DNA of 64,000 bases from Altererythrobacter sp. (GCA_017308255.1 JAFKFN010000005.1:124001-188000), one strand, 5' to 3'. Positions 54,497-63,240 are shown, counted from the first letter of the stretch. Program-made: numbers and translations. The notes: generated from the sequence alone by a model not told the origin.

Positions 54497-54960
54497 GCCC
54501 GGTCCTCCGGATCGAGCATGCGGGCGAGGCGCAGGCTGCTGCGTTCATAGCCCAGGCGTTCGTAGAAGCGGTGGGCGTCGGTGCGGCTGAGATGGCTGGT
54601 CACTTCCACCATATAGCACTGCTGCGCCGCCAGTTCCCGTTCCGCCGCGCGCACCAGCCGCGCGCCGATGCCGTGCCCGCGATGCGCCTCGTCCACTACC
54701 ATCATCGAGATGCGCCCGACCGGCGCGGGCCGATGCAGCACGCGCATGATCGAGGTGCTGAGACAGCCGATCACCCCGGCCTGCCCTTCCGCCACCAGCA
54801 CCACGCGGCCTTCGGCCTCCATCTCCGCCAGGCGGCCGGCGACCTCTTGCGGCGTGGCCGCATAGCCGAGCTGGTCGATCAGCCGGGCGAGCGCAGGCGC
54901 ATCGCGCTGCTCGGCGCGACGGATCGTCGGACCTTCCACACCGGAATCGGGCTTAGTCAT
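54493..54960 (-). CDS. GNAT-family N-acetyltransferase
   Basis: 155 aa. The GNAT core is clear: VDEAHRGHGIGARLVRAAE (acetyl-CoA loop) and HRFYERLGYERSS. Substrate unknown. Stop overlaps the NAT start (ATGA), so the two acetyltransferases are coupled. Confidence 0.9.
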   Translation of the reverse strand: MTKPDSGVEGPTIRRAEQRDAPALARLIDQLGYAATPQEVAGRLAEMEAEGRVVLVAEGQAGVIGCLSTSIMRVLHRPAPVGRISMMVVDEAHRGHGIGARLVRAAERELAAQQCYMVEVTSHLSRTDAHRFYERLGYERSSLRLARMLDPEDRA

Positions 54961-55046
54961 GGCTCATCGCAGCTCATGGCGCCCGTCCTGCCCGGGAGCG
55001 GGCATGGGGGCAACCCGTGGCCCGCTCCCTTCGGCGCGATCGGCGA

Positions 55047-55913
55047 TCAACTCGCCATCTGGCCGAAGCGGCCGCTGTTGAAATCGGTGATCGCCTGGCG
55101 GATCTCGTCCTCGCTGGTCATCACGAAGGGGCCATAGCCGACGACCGGCTCGTCGATCGGCTCGCCTGTCAGCACCAGCAGCATGGCATCGCTGTCCGCG
55201 CGCACCGTGGCGCCGGCGCCTGCGGTGGAAAACCGGACGATCTCCGCCTCGCGCACATCCCGCCCGTCAACCAGGACACGGCCGCTCAGCACGACGATCA
55301 TCGAGGTGTGCCCCTCGGGAAGGTCGAGCTTCACCTCCGCGCCGGCCTCGAGCCGGAGGTCCCACACATTGATGGGTGTGAACGTGGTCGCCGGGCCGTG
55401 GATGCCGCCGAACGTGCCGGCGATGACCCGCGCCCTGCCGCCGGCGAAGGTCGCGACGGGAATCTGCGCATCGGTGATCGCCTGGTATTTCGGCGGGCCC
55501 ATCTTGTCCTTGGCGGGCAGGTTGACCCACAGCTGCACCATGCGGAACGGTCCGCCGGCCTTAGAGAAGCCGGCAGAATGGAATTCCTCGTGGATGATGC
55601 CGCCGGCGGCCGTCATCCACTGGACGTCGCCCGTGCCGATGGTGCCGCCCCCGCCGCTCGAATCCCGGTGGCTGACCTCTCCGTCATAGACGATGGTCAC
55701 GGTCTCGAAGCCGCGATGCGGATGCTGACCGACGCCGCGCGGCGCGCCGGCATTGGGCGCGAACACGTGCGGTCCGGCATAGTCGAGCAGCAGGAAAGGG
55801 CTGATCACCCGGGTATCGCCCTGATAGCTAAACAGCGAGCGGACGGGGAACCCATCGCCGACCCAATGCCCGTTCCCGGGCGGGAGGATGATCGCTTCGA
55901 CAGTCTTGGCCAT
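55047..55913 (-). CDS. pirin-family protein
   Basis: 288 aa, bicupin fold. The metal-binding histidines are in GQHPHRGFETVT, the typical pirin HxH...E site, with HEEFHSA following. Bacterial pirins include quercetinase-active and regulatory members; substrate unknown. The ATG at 55913 lies before a 127-bp gap from the divergent HxlR gene, which may control it. Confidence 0.9.
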   Translation of the reverse strand: MAKTVEAIILPPGNGHWVGDGFPVRSLFSYQGDTRVISPFLLLDYAGPHVFAPNAGAPRGVGQHPHRGFETVTIVYDGEVSHRDSSGGGGTIGTGDVQWMTAAGGIIHEEFHSAGFSKAGGPFRMVQLWVNLPAKDKMGPPKYQAITDAQIPVATFAGGRARVIAGTFGGIHGPATTFTPINVWDLRLEAGAEVKLDLPEGHTSMIVVLSGRVLVDGRDVREAEIVRFSTAGAGATVRADSDAMLLVLTGEPIDEPVVGYGPFVMTSEDEIRQAITDFNSGRFGQMAS

Positions 55914-56040
55914 GATCGTTCTCACCTTTTCACGGGGGCGATCTCGGGAAAGCCCGATCGCCGGGGCATTGCGCTGCGTGTTGCCAGGCAAGATATGCTA
56001 TGCCTACCCTTCGGCAAGTACGATCACCAAGGATACCGCG

Positions 56041-56379
56041 ATGACTGCGAAGAAGCCGTCCTGCCCGGCGGAAGTGGCCATGGCCCTGCTGGCCGGGCGG
56101 TGGAAGCTGATGATCATCTATTGGCTGCTGCAGGGCACGCGCCGCTTCAACGAATTGCAGCGCGATCTGGGCGGGATCACCCACCGCACGCTTGCCAGGA
56201 CGCTGAGGGAGATGGAGGCCGACGGGCTGGTACGCCGGCACGATCATGGCACGATCCCGCCGCGCGTGGACTATTCGCTGACTGCGAAGGGCGAATCGCT
56301 CGCCCCCGTTCTCGTCGCCATGCAGCAATGGGTGGAAGGCGATCCCGGCCACCAGGCCCCATCGGCCGCGCGGCTGTGA
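56041..56379 (+). CDS. HxlR-family transcriptional regulator
   Basis: 112 aa winged helix: SCPAEVAMALLAGRWKLMII, LLQGTRRFNELQRDLGGITHRTL, REMEADGLVRR and VDYSLTAKG are the standard features; the cysteine near the N-terminus is a conserved redox/ligand residue in the family. Divergent from pirin, the likely target. It is the last gene before the guaA scar. Confidence 0.9.
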   Translation: MTAKKPSCPAEVAMALLAGRWKLMIIYWLLQGTRRFNELQRDLGGITHRTLARTLREMEADGLVRRHDHGTIPPRVDYSLTAKGESLAPVLVAMQQWVEGDPGHQAPSAARL

Positions 56380-56398
56380 CTCGCCGGGGCGGGTTCCC

Positions 56399-56413
56399 TC
56401 ACTCCCACTCGAT
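56399..56413 (-). other. guaA 3'-end attachment-site scar (att)
   Basis: Read on the minus strand this is ATC GAG TGG GAG TGA, that is I-E-W-E-stop, the typical C-terminus of GMP synthetase. The codons immediately upstream on that strand contain a TGA, so no guaA coding sequence is attached. The 3' end of guaA is an established integration site for genomic islands. The displaced tail implies that intact guaA lies beyond the right edge, at the other end of the island. Confidence 0.65.
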
Positions 56414-56445
56414 TATTCACACGTCCACAAGATGCTGATATAAAA

Positions 56446-56463
56446 CGAGAAAATATTTTCTCG
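56446..56463. promoter_or_regulatory. 18-bp perfect palindrome near the island end
   Basis: CGAGAAAATATTTTCTCG is perfectly self-complementary and lies 33 bp inside the guaA scar. A smaller inverted repeat, TTTCGG-TCCATT-CCGAAA, is at 56522-56539. The palindrome could be an operator or a recombination accessory site; no function can be assigned from sequence. Confidence 0.45.
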
Positions 56464-56703
56464 CGTGGTTATACCGTCTGTGAAGTCGTCAAAACCTATT
56501 GCTATTGATTTCAAAGGGAAATTTCGGTCCATTCCGAAAATCTCGACTCCAGTCACAATCGGTCGCTATTGCTTCGGAAAGTGCCCCGATTTCGTGGGCT
56601 TTTCTTCGCTCTGCTTCAATAACTCACAATCCAGACCAGCGCCACCATCAGGGGACGACACATGCTCTTTGGACTGCGCACTGGAGCTGGGTAGAAGCGG
56701 ATC

Positions 56704-57852
56704 ATGTTGGACAGACCTATCGAAGCAATTGATGAGCCGGTGCTGGCATCGCTCATCGAAAACCAAGTCGCCGAGCGGCGAGACCTGGAGTTCAAGCGCG
56801 AGCTGCCCGGCCGCAGCGACGAGCAGGTCAAAGAATTTCTCGCTGACGTCACCTCGCTGGCCAACGCACAAGGTGGCGACCTGATCTACGGAATCGAGGA
56901 GGACAATGGCGTCGCGGCCACGCTCCCGGGCGTCGAGGTGGTGGACCCGGACGCCGAGATACTGCGCCTCGAAGGATCGCTTCAGACGGGTGTGGCGCCG
57001 CGCGTCGTCGGGCTTCGGACCCATTGGGTGCCGCTCGCCAATGGCAGGGGCGCGATCGTCATGCGCGTGCGAGGGAGTCTCAGTGCGCCCCATCAAGTCA
57101 TCTATAGGAACAGCCGGCGCTTCTGGGGCCGCAACAGCCGCGGGAAGTATGAGATGGACGTTCACGAGCTGCGCCATGCGTTCACTCAGTCCGAGCAACT
57201 CCCGCAGAGGTTCCGACAGATTCATGCCGAAGCGATCGAGATGGCGCGCGGCGTCGACATGCCCTTCGGGATCAACGCCGAACCGACCGCAGTGCTTTCG
57301 GTAGCCCCGCTCGGCCTTTTCCGAGAAGAGCGTAGCATCCCGATCACACGAGATCACGCGGTCGTGCCGGTCCAGGTTGGCGGCTATAGCGGGATCGACA
57401 TGATCGAGGGCGTGCTGATGCACTCGCCGGTCGAAGCGGAGACGGGGACCGTGGGGGCGTTCGCGCTTACGCACCGCACCGGGCGCACCGATTCGGCCTG
57501 GGTGATCGGTGGCGTGCGCCGGGGCAATGGTCCCCAAGAGCTGCGCCTGGTCTGGCCGGTCATCTTCGAACGGGGCTTGCAGGCGATGGCGAACGCGACC
57601 CGCACTCGGCTTCATCCCTTCGGCGTCGAGGGGCCGTGGGTTGTTCTCGCCAGTGTCTTCGGCGTGAAGGGGTTTCGGATGATGCTCGGCGACGGCTATC
57701 AGACAAATGCGGCCTTCCGCGACCAGGTTCTGCTCGGCCAGCATGTGATCGAGCATATCGACGATGCAGCGCTGCTGCCGATCGCCGAGGCGCTATGGCT
57801 GCTGTTCGGCGTCCACCGCCCGGCCAGCCGGGGGCTAGGCCAGGAGAGGTAG
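56704..57852 (+). CDS. AlbA_2 (Schlafen-type) domain protein
   Basis: 382 aa. An AlbA_2 domain lies at about 26-160; the signature is RRDLEFKRELPGRS, followed by EFLADVTSLANAQGGDLIYG. The C-terminal half (about 165-382) contains no motif I recognise. AlbA_2 proteins bind nucleic acid or nucleotides and are frequent in phage defence and mobile regions. No partner overlaps it; the next gene is 72 bp downstream in the same direction. Confidence 0.83.
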   Translation: MLDRPIEAIDEPVLASLIENQVAERRDLEFKRELPGRSDEQVKEFLADVTSLANAQGGDLIYGIEEDNGVAATLPGVEVVDPDAEILRLEGSLQTGVAPRVVGLRTHWVPLANGRGAIVMRVRGSLSAPHQVIYRNSRRFWGRNSRGKYEMDVHELRHAFTQSEQLPQRFRQIHAEAIEMARGVDMPFGINAEPTAVLSVAPLGLFREERSIPITRDHAVVPVQVGGYSGIDMIEGVLMHSPVEAETGTVGAFALTHRTGRTDSAWVIGGVRRGNGPQELRLVWPVIFERGLQAMANATRTRLHPFGVEGPWVVLASVFGVKGFRMMLGDGYQTNAAFRDQVLLGQHVIEHIDDAALLPIAEALWLLFGVHRPASRGLGQER

Positions 57853-57924
57853 CGGTCGCCCGCTGGGATTCGTCTCCAAGTCGCAACGCGGCTGAGGCAC
57901 TCTTGCCGCGAAAAGGAGATAGCC

Positions 57925-59037
57925 GTGAAGCTCGCCGTCTATAATGTCGAAAACCTGTTCGACCGCGCCAAGGCGATGAACCTCGATAGCTGGGAGCAAG
58001 GCCGCCCGGTGCTGGAGAAGTTCGCCGCGCTGAACGGCTTGCTCGGCCAGATTCACTACGCTCCCGCCGACAAGGCGCGCATGGTCGAGCTGTTGCGCGA
58101 TCTCGGCCTGGAGAAATCCGACACCGGCCGCTTCGTGATCCTGCGCCGCAACCGGGGCGGACTGTTGCGTCGGCCCCAGGTGGGCGGCCTCGCGATCGAA
58201 GCAGACGGTCGCGCCGACTGGGTGGGATCGCTCGAGCTCCGCGACGAGCCGGTGAACGAACATGCGATGCGGAACACCGCGCGCGTCATGATGGACCTCG
58301 ATGCCGACGTGCTCGGCGTGATCGAGGCCGAAAGCCGGCCGGTGCTGGCCGCCTTCAACACCGAGATCCTGCCCGCGCTCGGCGGGGCCCCCTTTCGCCA
58401 CGTCATGCTGATCGACGGCAATGACGAACGCGGAATCGACGTCGGCCTGATGAGCCGCGAGGGCTATCCGATCGGCACGCTGCGCAGCCATGTCGACGAC
58501 CGGCTGCCGAACGGGCAATCCGTCTTCTCGCGCGACTGCCCGGAGTTCGAGGTGACGACGCCCAGCGGCGCGCGCGTGCTGGTTCTGGTCAATCATCTCA
58601 AGAGCAAAGGCTATGGCGGAACGGCTGCATCCAATGCCCGGCGCAAGGCCCAGGCCGAACGGATCGCGCAGATTTACAAGGGCCTCGTCGACAATGGTGC
58701 CGAGCACGTCGCGATCGTCGGAGATTTCAACGACACACCGGGGAGCGCACCGCTTGCCCCGCTGCTCCACGACACCGACCTCAAGGATGTCTTCGCGCAT
58801 CCGAGGTTCGACGATGGAGGCTATCCCGGCACTTACGGCCTGTGCAACGCCTCCAACAAGATCGACTATATTCTGCTCTCGCCACGTCTGTTCGACCGTG
58901 TGCAATCGGGTGGTGTGTTCCGCACCGGCATGTGGCCGGGTTCGCGGCCGAAGCGCTGGGAAGCCTATGCCGAGGTCGGCAGGCCGGCCGATGCCGGGTC
59001 GGACCATGCCGCTGTCTGGGCCGAAATCAGCATCTGA
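57925..59037 (+). CDS. endonuclease/exonuclease/phosphatase-family protein
   Basis: 370 aa, GTG start with AAAGGAGA upstream. The EEP fold is visible: YNVENLFDR (catalytic Asn7, Glu9), NHLKSK, VGDFNDTP (Asp267, Asn269) and SDHAAVW (His361). Substrate could be DNA, RNA or a phosphoester small molecule. No signal peptide, so it is probably cytoplasmic. It may work with the AlbA_2 protein. Confidence 0.87.
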   Translation: MKLAVYNVENLFDRAKAMNLDSWEQGRPVLEKFAALNGLLGQIHYAPADKARMVELLRDLGLEKSDTGRFVILRRNRGGLLRRPQVGGLAIEADGRADWVGSLELRDEPVNEHAMRNTARVMMDLDADVLGVIEAESRPVLAAFNTEILPALGGAPFRHVMLIDGNDERGIDVGLMSREGYPIGTLRSHVDDRLPNGQSVFSRDCPEFEVTTPSGARVLVLVNHLKSKGYGGTAASNARRKAQAERIAQIYKGLVDNGAEHVAIVGDFNDTPGSAPLAPLLHDTDLKDVFAHPRFDDGGYPGTYGLCNASNKIDYILLSPRLFDRVQSGGVFRTGMWPGSRPKRWEAYAEVGRPADAGSDHAAVWAEISI

Positions 59038-59073
59038 CCGTCCCGCTTCGAGGATGGTCCCGACGCGCCCAGG

Positions 59074-60513
59074 TCATACGGGGTCGGCAGCTATGCCCAA
59101 CAGACGCGCAATGCAGCCGCGGACAATGGCCCTTGCCAGAACCTTGTCCGTATCGACGTATTTCAATTGCCGCAGCGCATAGCTGTAGCCGACAGCCCAG
59201 ACTTCCTGCTCCGATCCGGCGATCCCCAACGCCCAGGCGCGGCACGCGCGAAGATAATCCTCATAGGGAGAGCCGGCGCAGAACTGGTCGATGTCAGTCC
59301 AGTTCGCCGCCCGGTCCTCCGATGGCCAGCCCCCACGATCGGGCGCGTCGCGGTGAAATATCGTGCTGAGTTCCAGGGCGACCGGATCGAGCGACGCGGG
59401 CGCGCGTCCGATTTCGGGATAGTCGATGAACATTGGCCGGGCGACATCGTCGAAAAGCACGTTCGCACAATGCAAGTCGCCGTGCTGGACGCAGCGCGCG
59501 ACGTCGAGTTCGATCGCCTCGACCGGGCCGAGGTCGATTCCTGCCAGCTCATCGCCGAGCCCTTGGAGGACCACATCCCCAATGAGGCTACGCCGGATCG
59601 TGGAGACGCGGAGTTTCTCGGTTTGTCGCGCGCCATGCCAGGTTGCCTGATCGGCGCGAAGCTGGGCGGGAACCGCGGCGCCGGCAACGGGATCGTCGAC
59701 AAGGAGGTCGAAGAGGCTTTTCACGTCCGCTCCGACCACGCCGTAGAAGATGCTCGCATATCGACCGGCACCAAGCCCGATCTCGGCGGTCACCTGGGGA
59801 AAAGAGCCAGGTGCCAGCTTCACGACTTCGGCATGATATTTGGTCCGCTCGACCGTGATTTCACCGAAGGCGCCGACCTTCGCGACCGACATGATCTGCG
59901 GGGCGCCGGCCGCGTTATACACCGTCACCCGCAACACTCGCGCCCCTGACAGCCCGCCCGCCAAAGGCCTGACTTCGATCCTGGCGCCGTTATGCGTGCG
60001 TCCGAACAACTTGAGCAGGCGGAGTTCCTCGGCACGGAGGTTTATCGGCGTGCCCACATAGTCGACGTGGATTTGATCCGTCTGCTGAACATCGGCGCGA
60101 AATGCCCGAACGGCCGCGACGCAGTCCGTCATCTTGTCCTTCCAGAAGACCTGATGAACAGGGTCTTCCCGGCCGCAGCAGTGGATGTCGCCGCGCCGGC
60201 CGTGGTCCCTCAACATCTCGACCGGAAAATCGGTGTCGACCGTCCCGGTCAGGAACCATACCGAGGTGCCAGGCAGATGCTCGGCGATCGACTGAAACAC
60301 GGCCCAGCCATGATCCTGATGATCGTCGAGAAAGTCGTCTTCGGTCGGAATGCGACGATCGAGGATCACCACGTCGAAGGGCTCCTCCTCGAGAGCGCTC
60401 AAAGCTCCGGCCTTGCTCCGCTTCCAGATGACCTCACATCCGTCGATTCCACCGATCGCCTTCTCGATCGCCCCGGCAAAATCGACCTTGTCCTCGACGA
60501 GCAGGACGCGCAT
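59074..60513 (-). CDS. response regulator receiver fused to an aminoglycoside-phosphotransferase-like kinase
   Basis: 479 aa. Residues 1-135 are a receiver domain: acidic pocket E7-D8, phospho-acceptor Asp52 (VVILDRR), and Thr89 in FLTG. Residues about 180-470 form an APH/choline-kinase-like domain: G-rich loop GGLSGARVLRV (187-197), probable ATP-lysine K212, catalytic HGDLHCANVLFDD (344-356; Asp346, Asn351) and the metal-binding Asp364 in FIDYPEIG. I know of receiver-linked kinase-like families (TCAD9 is a name I recall but cannot verify). Substrate unknown. Start shares one base with the histidine kinase stop (TGATG). Confidence 0.82.
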   Translation of the reverse strand: MRVLLVEDKVDFAGAIEKAIGGIDGCEVIWKRSKAGALSALEEEPFDVVILDRRIPTEDDFLDDHQDHGWAVFQSIAEHLPGTSVWFLTGTVDTDFPVEMLRDHGRRGDIHCCGREDPVHQVFWKDKMTDCVAAVRAFRADVQQTDQIHVDYVGTPINLRAEELRLLKLFGRTHNGARIEVRPLAGGLSGARVLRVTVYNAAGAPQIMSVAKVGAFGEITVERTKYHAEVVKLAPGSFPQVTAEIGLGAGRYASIFYGVVGADVKSLFDLLVDDPVAGAAVPAQLRADQATWHGARQTEKLRVSTIRRSLIGDVVLQGLGDELAGIDLGPVEAIELDVARCVQHGDLHCANVLFDDVARPMFIDYPEIGRAPASLDPVALELSTIFHRDAPDRGGWPSEDRAANWTDIDQFCAGSPYEDYLRACRAWALGIAGSEQEVWAVGYSYALRQLKYVDTDKVLARAIVRGCIARLLGIAADPV

Positions 60514-61418
60514 CAGGCGATTGCCTTCGGCCAGCGCATCTCGAAGCGAACACCGCGGTCGGCCGGGATCAGTCGAACGCTGCCACCGAGGGACGTCATC
60601 GCCTGCTGGGCGGTCGCCAATCCCATGCCGAGATGCCCGGCCTTGGTCGTCGAACCGATCTCGAACGCCCGTGCGACGTTGCCGCGAAATCCGACGCCGG
60701 CGTCGACGATCGCGATCCACACATCCTTGTCCGTTGCCCCCCAATTGACCGTGATGTCAGGGAAACGCCCATCGTCCACCGTAAGAGCGATGGTCGCGTC
60801 GATGGCGTTGCGCAGGCCGTTGGCGAAGCCGAGGCAAACGAGACCCTTGTCGGTTTCGACGGTGCATTCCTGTGGGCCGGCGCGCAGCACGCTCACGGGT
60901 CCGTTGCCGACTTCCTCGTCGATCCAGTCATAAATGCAGTGCGCGAGCGAAAACTCTTCGATCTTCGGCGCGCTCGCGGCGCGGCGCAAACGCGCCAGGC
61001 CGGCGACAAGCGCTTCCATGCGGTCGAGCCCGCGCTTGGTATCCGATTCCTCGAAGCCGGGCACTTCGGTTTCCGCCGACAAGCGCAGCGCGCCGAGAAT
61101 GGGTTCGATCTCGTGGATGATCTGCTTGGCGGTGGTTTCGAGCGCCTCGGAGTAGATCTCGGCGGTCTGGTCGAGCGAAAGGTCCGGCCGCTCCGGAGAG
61201 GCACGCTGCGCTTCGGTCGGCCTGGCCCGCTGGAGCGCGCGCCGAAGTGCGCTTGCGACCCAGGCCACCGTCTCGACGGCGAGCGCCTTTTCGATCAGCT
61301 CGGACTGCTTCGCCTGCGCATGTTCCGCGAGATGTCGCGCGGCATCGAGTCGCTCGCGCGGGTCCGACGAGCCTAGCTTCCGGACAGGATCAAGCGCCAC
61401 CGGCGCCGCTCTCGGCAT
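60513..61418 (-). CDS. sensor histidine kinase with possible HEAT-like N-terminus
   Basis: 301 aa from the ATG at 61418. Residues about 8-70 form a helical repeat-like segment (DPRERLDAARHLAE), perhaps HEAT. The phospho-acceptor is His102 (IIHEIEPILG). HATPase_c elements follow: N-box FANGLRNAIDAT (Asn200, Asn204), G1 DAGVGF (Asp239) and G2 GHLGMGLA (261-268). No transmembrane segment, so it senses a cytoplasmic signal. The gene overlaps the ATPase gene by about 29 bp; GTG at 61430 or 61400 are alternatives. Confidence 0.84.
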   Translation of the reverse strand: MPRAAPVALDPVRKLGSSDPRERLDAARHLAEHAQAKQSELIEKALAVETVAWVASALRRALQRARPTEAQRASPERPDLSLDQTAEIYSEALETTAKQIIHEIEPILGALRLSAETEVPGFEESDTKRGLDRMEALVAGLARLRRAASAPKIEEFSLAHCIYDWIDEEVGNGPVSVLRAGPQECTVETDKGLVCLGFANGLRNAIDATIALTVDDGRFPDITVNWGATDKDVWIAIVDAGVGFRGNVARAFEIGSTTKAGHLGMGLATAQQAMTSLGGSVRLIPADRGVRFEMRWPKAIA

Positions 61419-63240
61419 AGAAGGCGGCACGCCGCTGGAACGCCTCTCTGCCGCCTTCCATGATGTTGGTAATGGAGTTCACGACCTCGGCGTCTTCCAG
61501 GGCGCCTGCGACCTGGACGAAACAGCGGTCGCCGTCGGATTCCAGATGCGCCACCCAGTCCGCATCGCCGAGCACCGGAATATTGGGATTGTGGGTGGCG
61601 ACGATCGTCTGGGCCGAGCCGCTTCGCGCACGGATCGCCTGGACGAGCGTTCCCACGACAAAGGCATTGTCGAGATGGTCTTCGGGCTGGTCGAGCACGA
61701 TGATGCGCTCATTGTGCTGGAGAATGATCGGAAGGACCGCGGTGCAGCGCTGGCCCATCGACAGAAAATCGGTCGTCTTGAAGCTGGTCCCGTCGAGAAG
61801 CTCGATCACGACCTCGTCGCCGACCTCGGTTACAAGAAGGTCGGTTCCCGCATCGCCGCGCAGCGCTTCGGCGAGACGATGGGCACGCTCTTCGCTGATT
61901 TCCAGCGCTGTTCCGATGGCAGCAGCGTCGGCCTTCTCCGCCAGAACCGCGATCTCCTGCGGGCTGAACGTCTCGACGATCCGGTCGGCCAGCTCCCGAT
62001 AGCGCAGTCCGCTTCCGCGCAAAGCGCCGTTAAGCACGCTGGTATAAGCGCGGTAGTCCGCGAGAGGCTTGACGGTGAGGCGGATCGCGGGCGCCAGCGC
62101 GCTGGTGAGCTTCGCCGCAATCTCGTGCCGGCTTTGCGTGAGCGCCTGGGTCTGCGCGTGCATCTCATCAAGAGCGGCCTGCCGCTGCTGGCCGACGCGA
62201 TTGATCCGTTCAATCCGCTCGGCCTTCAACGCCGCCAGAGAGTTGAGCGCCGCGATGTCCTGACTGAGTTCGGCGATCTGCCGATCGAGGATGCTGGCGC
62301 CCTTCTGCTGCTCCTCAATCTTCTGGCGGACCTCGCGGCCCTGCGCCTCGACGGCCGCTTTCTCGCGTTGCGCCGCCTGGCGAAGCGCCTCCAGCTCGGA
62401 GGTAATCCTGCGATACTCGGCAATGGCCGTGGCCAGGGTCTGGTTGACCGCTGCAAGGCGTCCGCGGTGCGGCTCGAGCTGATCGGGCGTCGCTGCTTCT
62501 ACCGGCCACGGCTCGATCGCCGGGCGGCGATTGGAGATAAGCTCAAGCTCGTCCGTCCAGTCGCCGAGCCTGACGGCGGATCGCTCGATCGAGGCCGCAC
62601 GCACATTGGCGGCGCTGGCGAGCGGCGTTAGCTGGTCGAGCTGGCGCCGGAGGGCGTCGAGTTCGGCGCTTCTTGCCCGCTGCGCCGCCCCCTGTTGCTG
62701 AAGTTCGGTCAGCCTGGCCTGGAGCTTGGGCAATGCGAGCAGCTTCTCGGAGATATCGTCGATCTCGACCAGCAGGCTGCGGATTTCGCTGGACGCCGAT
62801 TTGATGCGCGCGTGCAGCGGCCCCTGCTTGGCCGCGGCCGCGCCCCTCCCGGAAACGAAGGCGTCGACCAAGCGCATCCGGGACTGGGAGCGCGCGCCGA
62901 TCTGCTCGACCTCCTTCTGCGAGAAGACGAGGGGCGGCATGACCTCGAAAGGGCAATTGTCGTTCTCGTCGGTCGCAATGCGCGACACCTCGAGACGTTC
63001 GCTGCCGTCGGTCAGCGTGACGGTGATCTTCCCGTCGCCGAGCACGCCGAGGGCGTGCTCGAGCGCGTCCTTGGCGATCGTATCGGAGGAGGAAGGCGCG
63101 CCGAGGCAGAAGCGGATCAGCTCGATGACAGAGCTCTTGCCGGTCCCACGGCCGCCGATGAGAACATTCAGGCCGGGACGAAGCTGCTGACGGAATCCAT
63201 CGAGAGTGCCCCCTTCGATCCTGATAGATTCAATCCACAC
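61390..63240 (-). CDS. SMC/RecF-like ABC ATPase with central coiled coil
   Basis: 616 aa. Walker A GGRGTGKS is at 29-36. A long coiled coil spans about 145-385. LSMGQR (493-498) serves as ABC signature, Walker B is IIVLDQPED (513-521), and the H-loop is THNPN (His550). The C-terminal half resembles the ATPase part of TrlF-type proteins, but the PHP nuclease domain is absent. It could bind DNA ends or unusual DNA and signal to the overlapping histidine kinase. No transmembrane domain. Confidence 0.86.
   Translation of the reverse strand: MWIESIRIEGGTLDGFRQQLRPGLNVLIGGRGTGKSSVIELIRFCLGAPSSSDTIAKDALEHALGVLGDGKITVTLTDGSERLEVSRIATDENDNCPFEVMPPLVFSQKEVEQIGARSQSRMRLVDAFVSGRGAAAAKQGPLHARIKSASSEIRSLLVEIDDISEKLLALPKLQARLTELQQQGAAQRARSAELDALRRQLDQLTPLASAANVRAASIERSAVRLGDWTDELELISNRRPAIEPWPVEAATPDQLEPHRGRLAAVNQTLATAIAEYRRITSELEALRQAAQREKAAVEAQGREVRQKIEEQQKGASILDRQIAELSQDIAALNSLAALKAERIERINRVGQQRQAALDEMHAQTQALTQSRHEIAAKLTSALAPAIRLTVKPLADYRAYTSVLNGALRGSGLRYRELADRIVETFSPQEIAVLAEKADAAAIGTALEISEERAHRLAEALRGDAGTDLLVTEVGDEVVIELLDGTSFKTTDFLSMGQRCTAVLPIILQHNERIIVLDQPEDHLDNAFVVGTLVQAIRARSGSAQTIVATHNPNIPVLGDADWVAHLESDGDRCFVQVAGALEDAEVVNSITNIMEGGREAFQRRAAFYAESGAGGA

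Noticed and set aside
61390-63240. TrlF anti-phage protein
   Set aside because: The ATPase part is similar, but the PHP domain that defines TrlF is missing, so the name is not justified.
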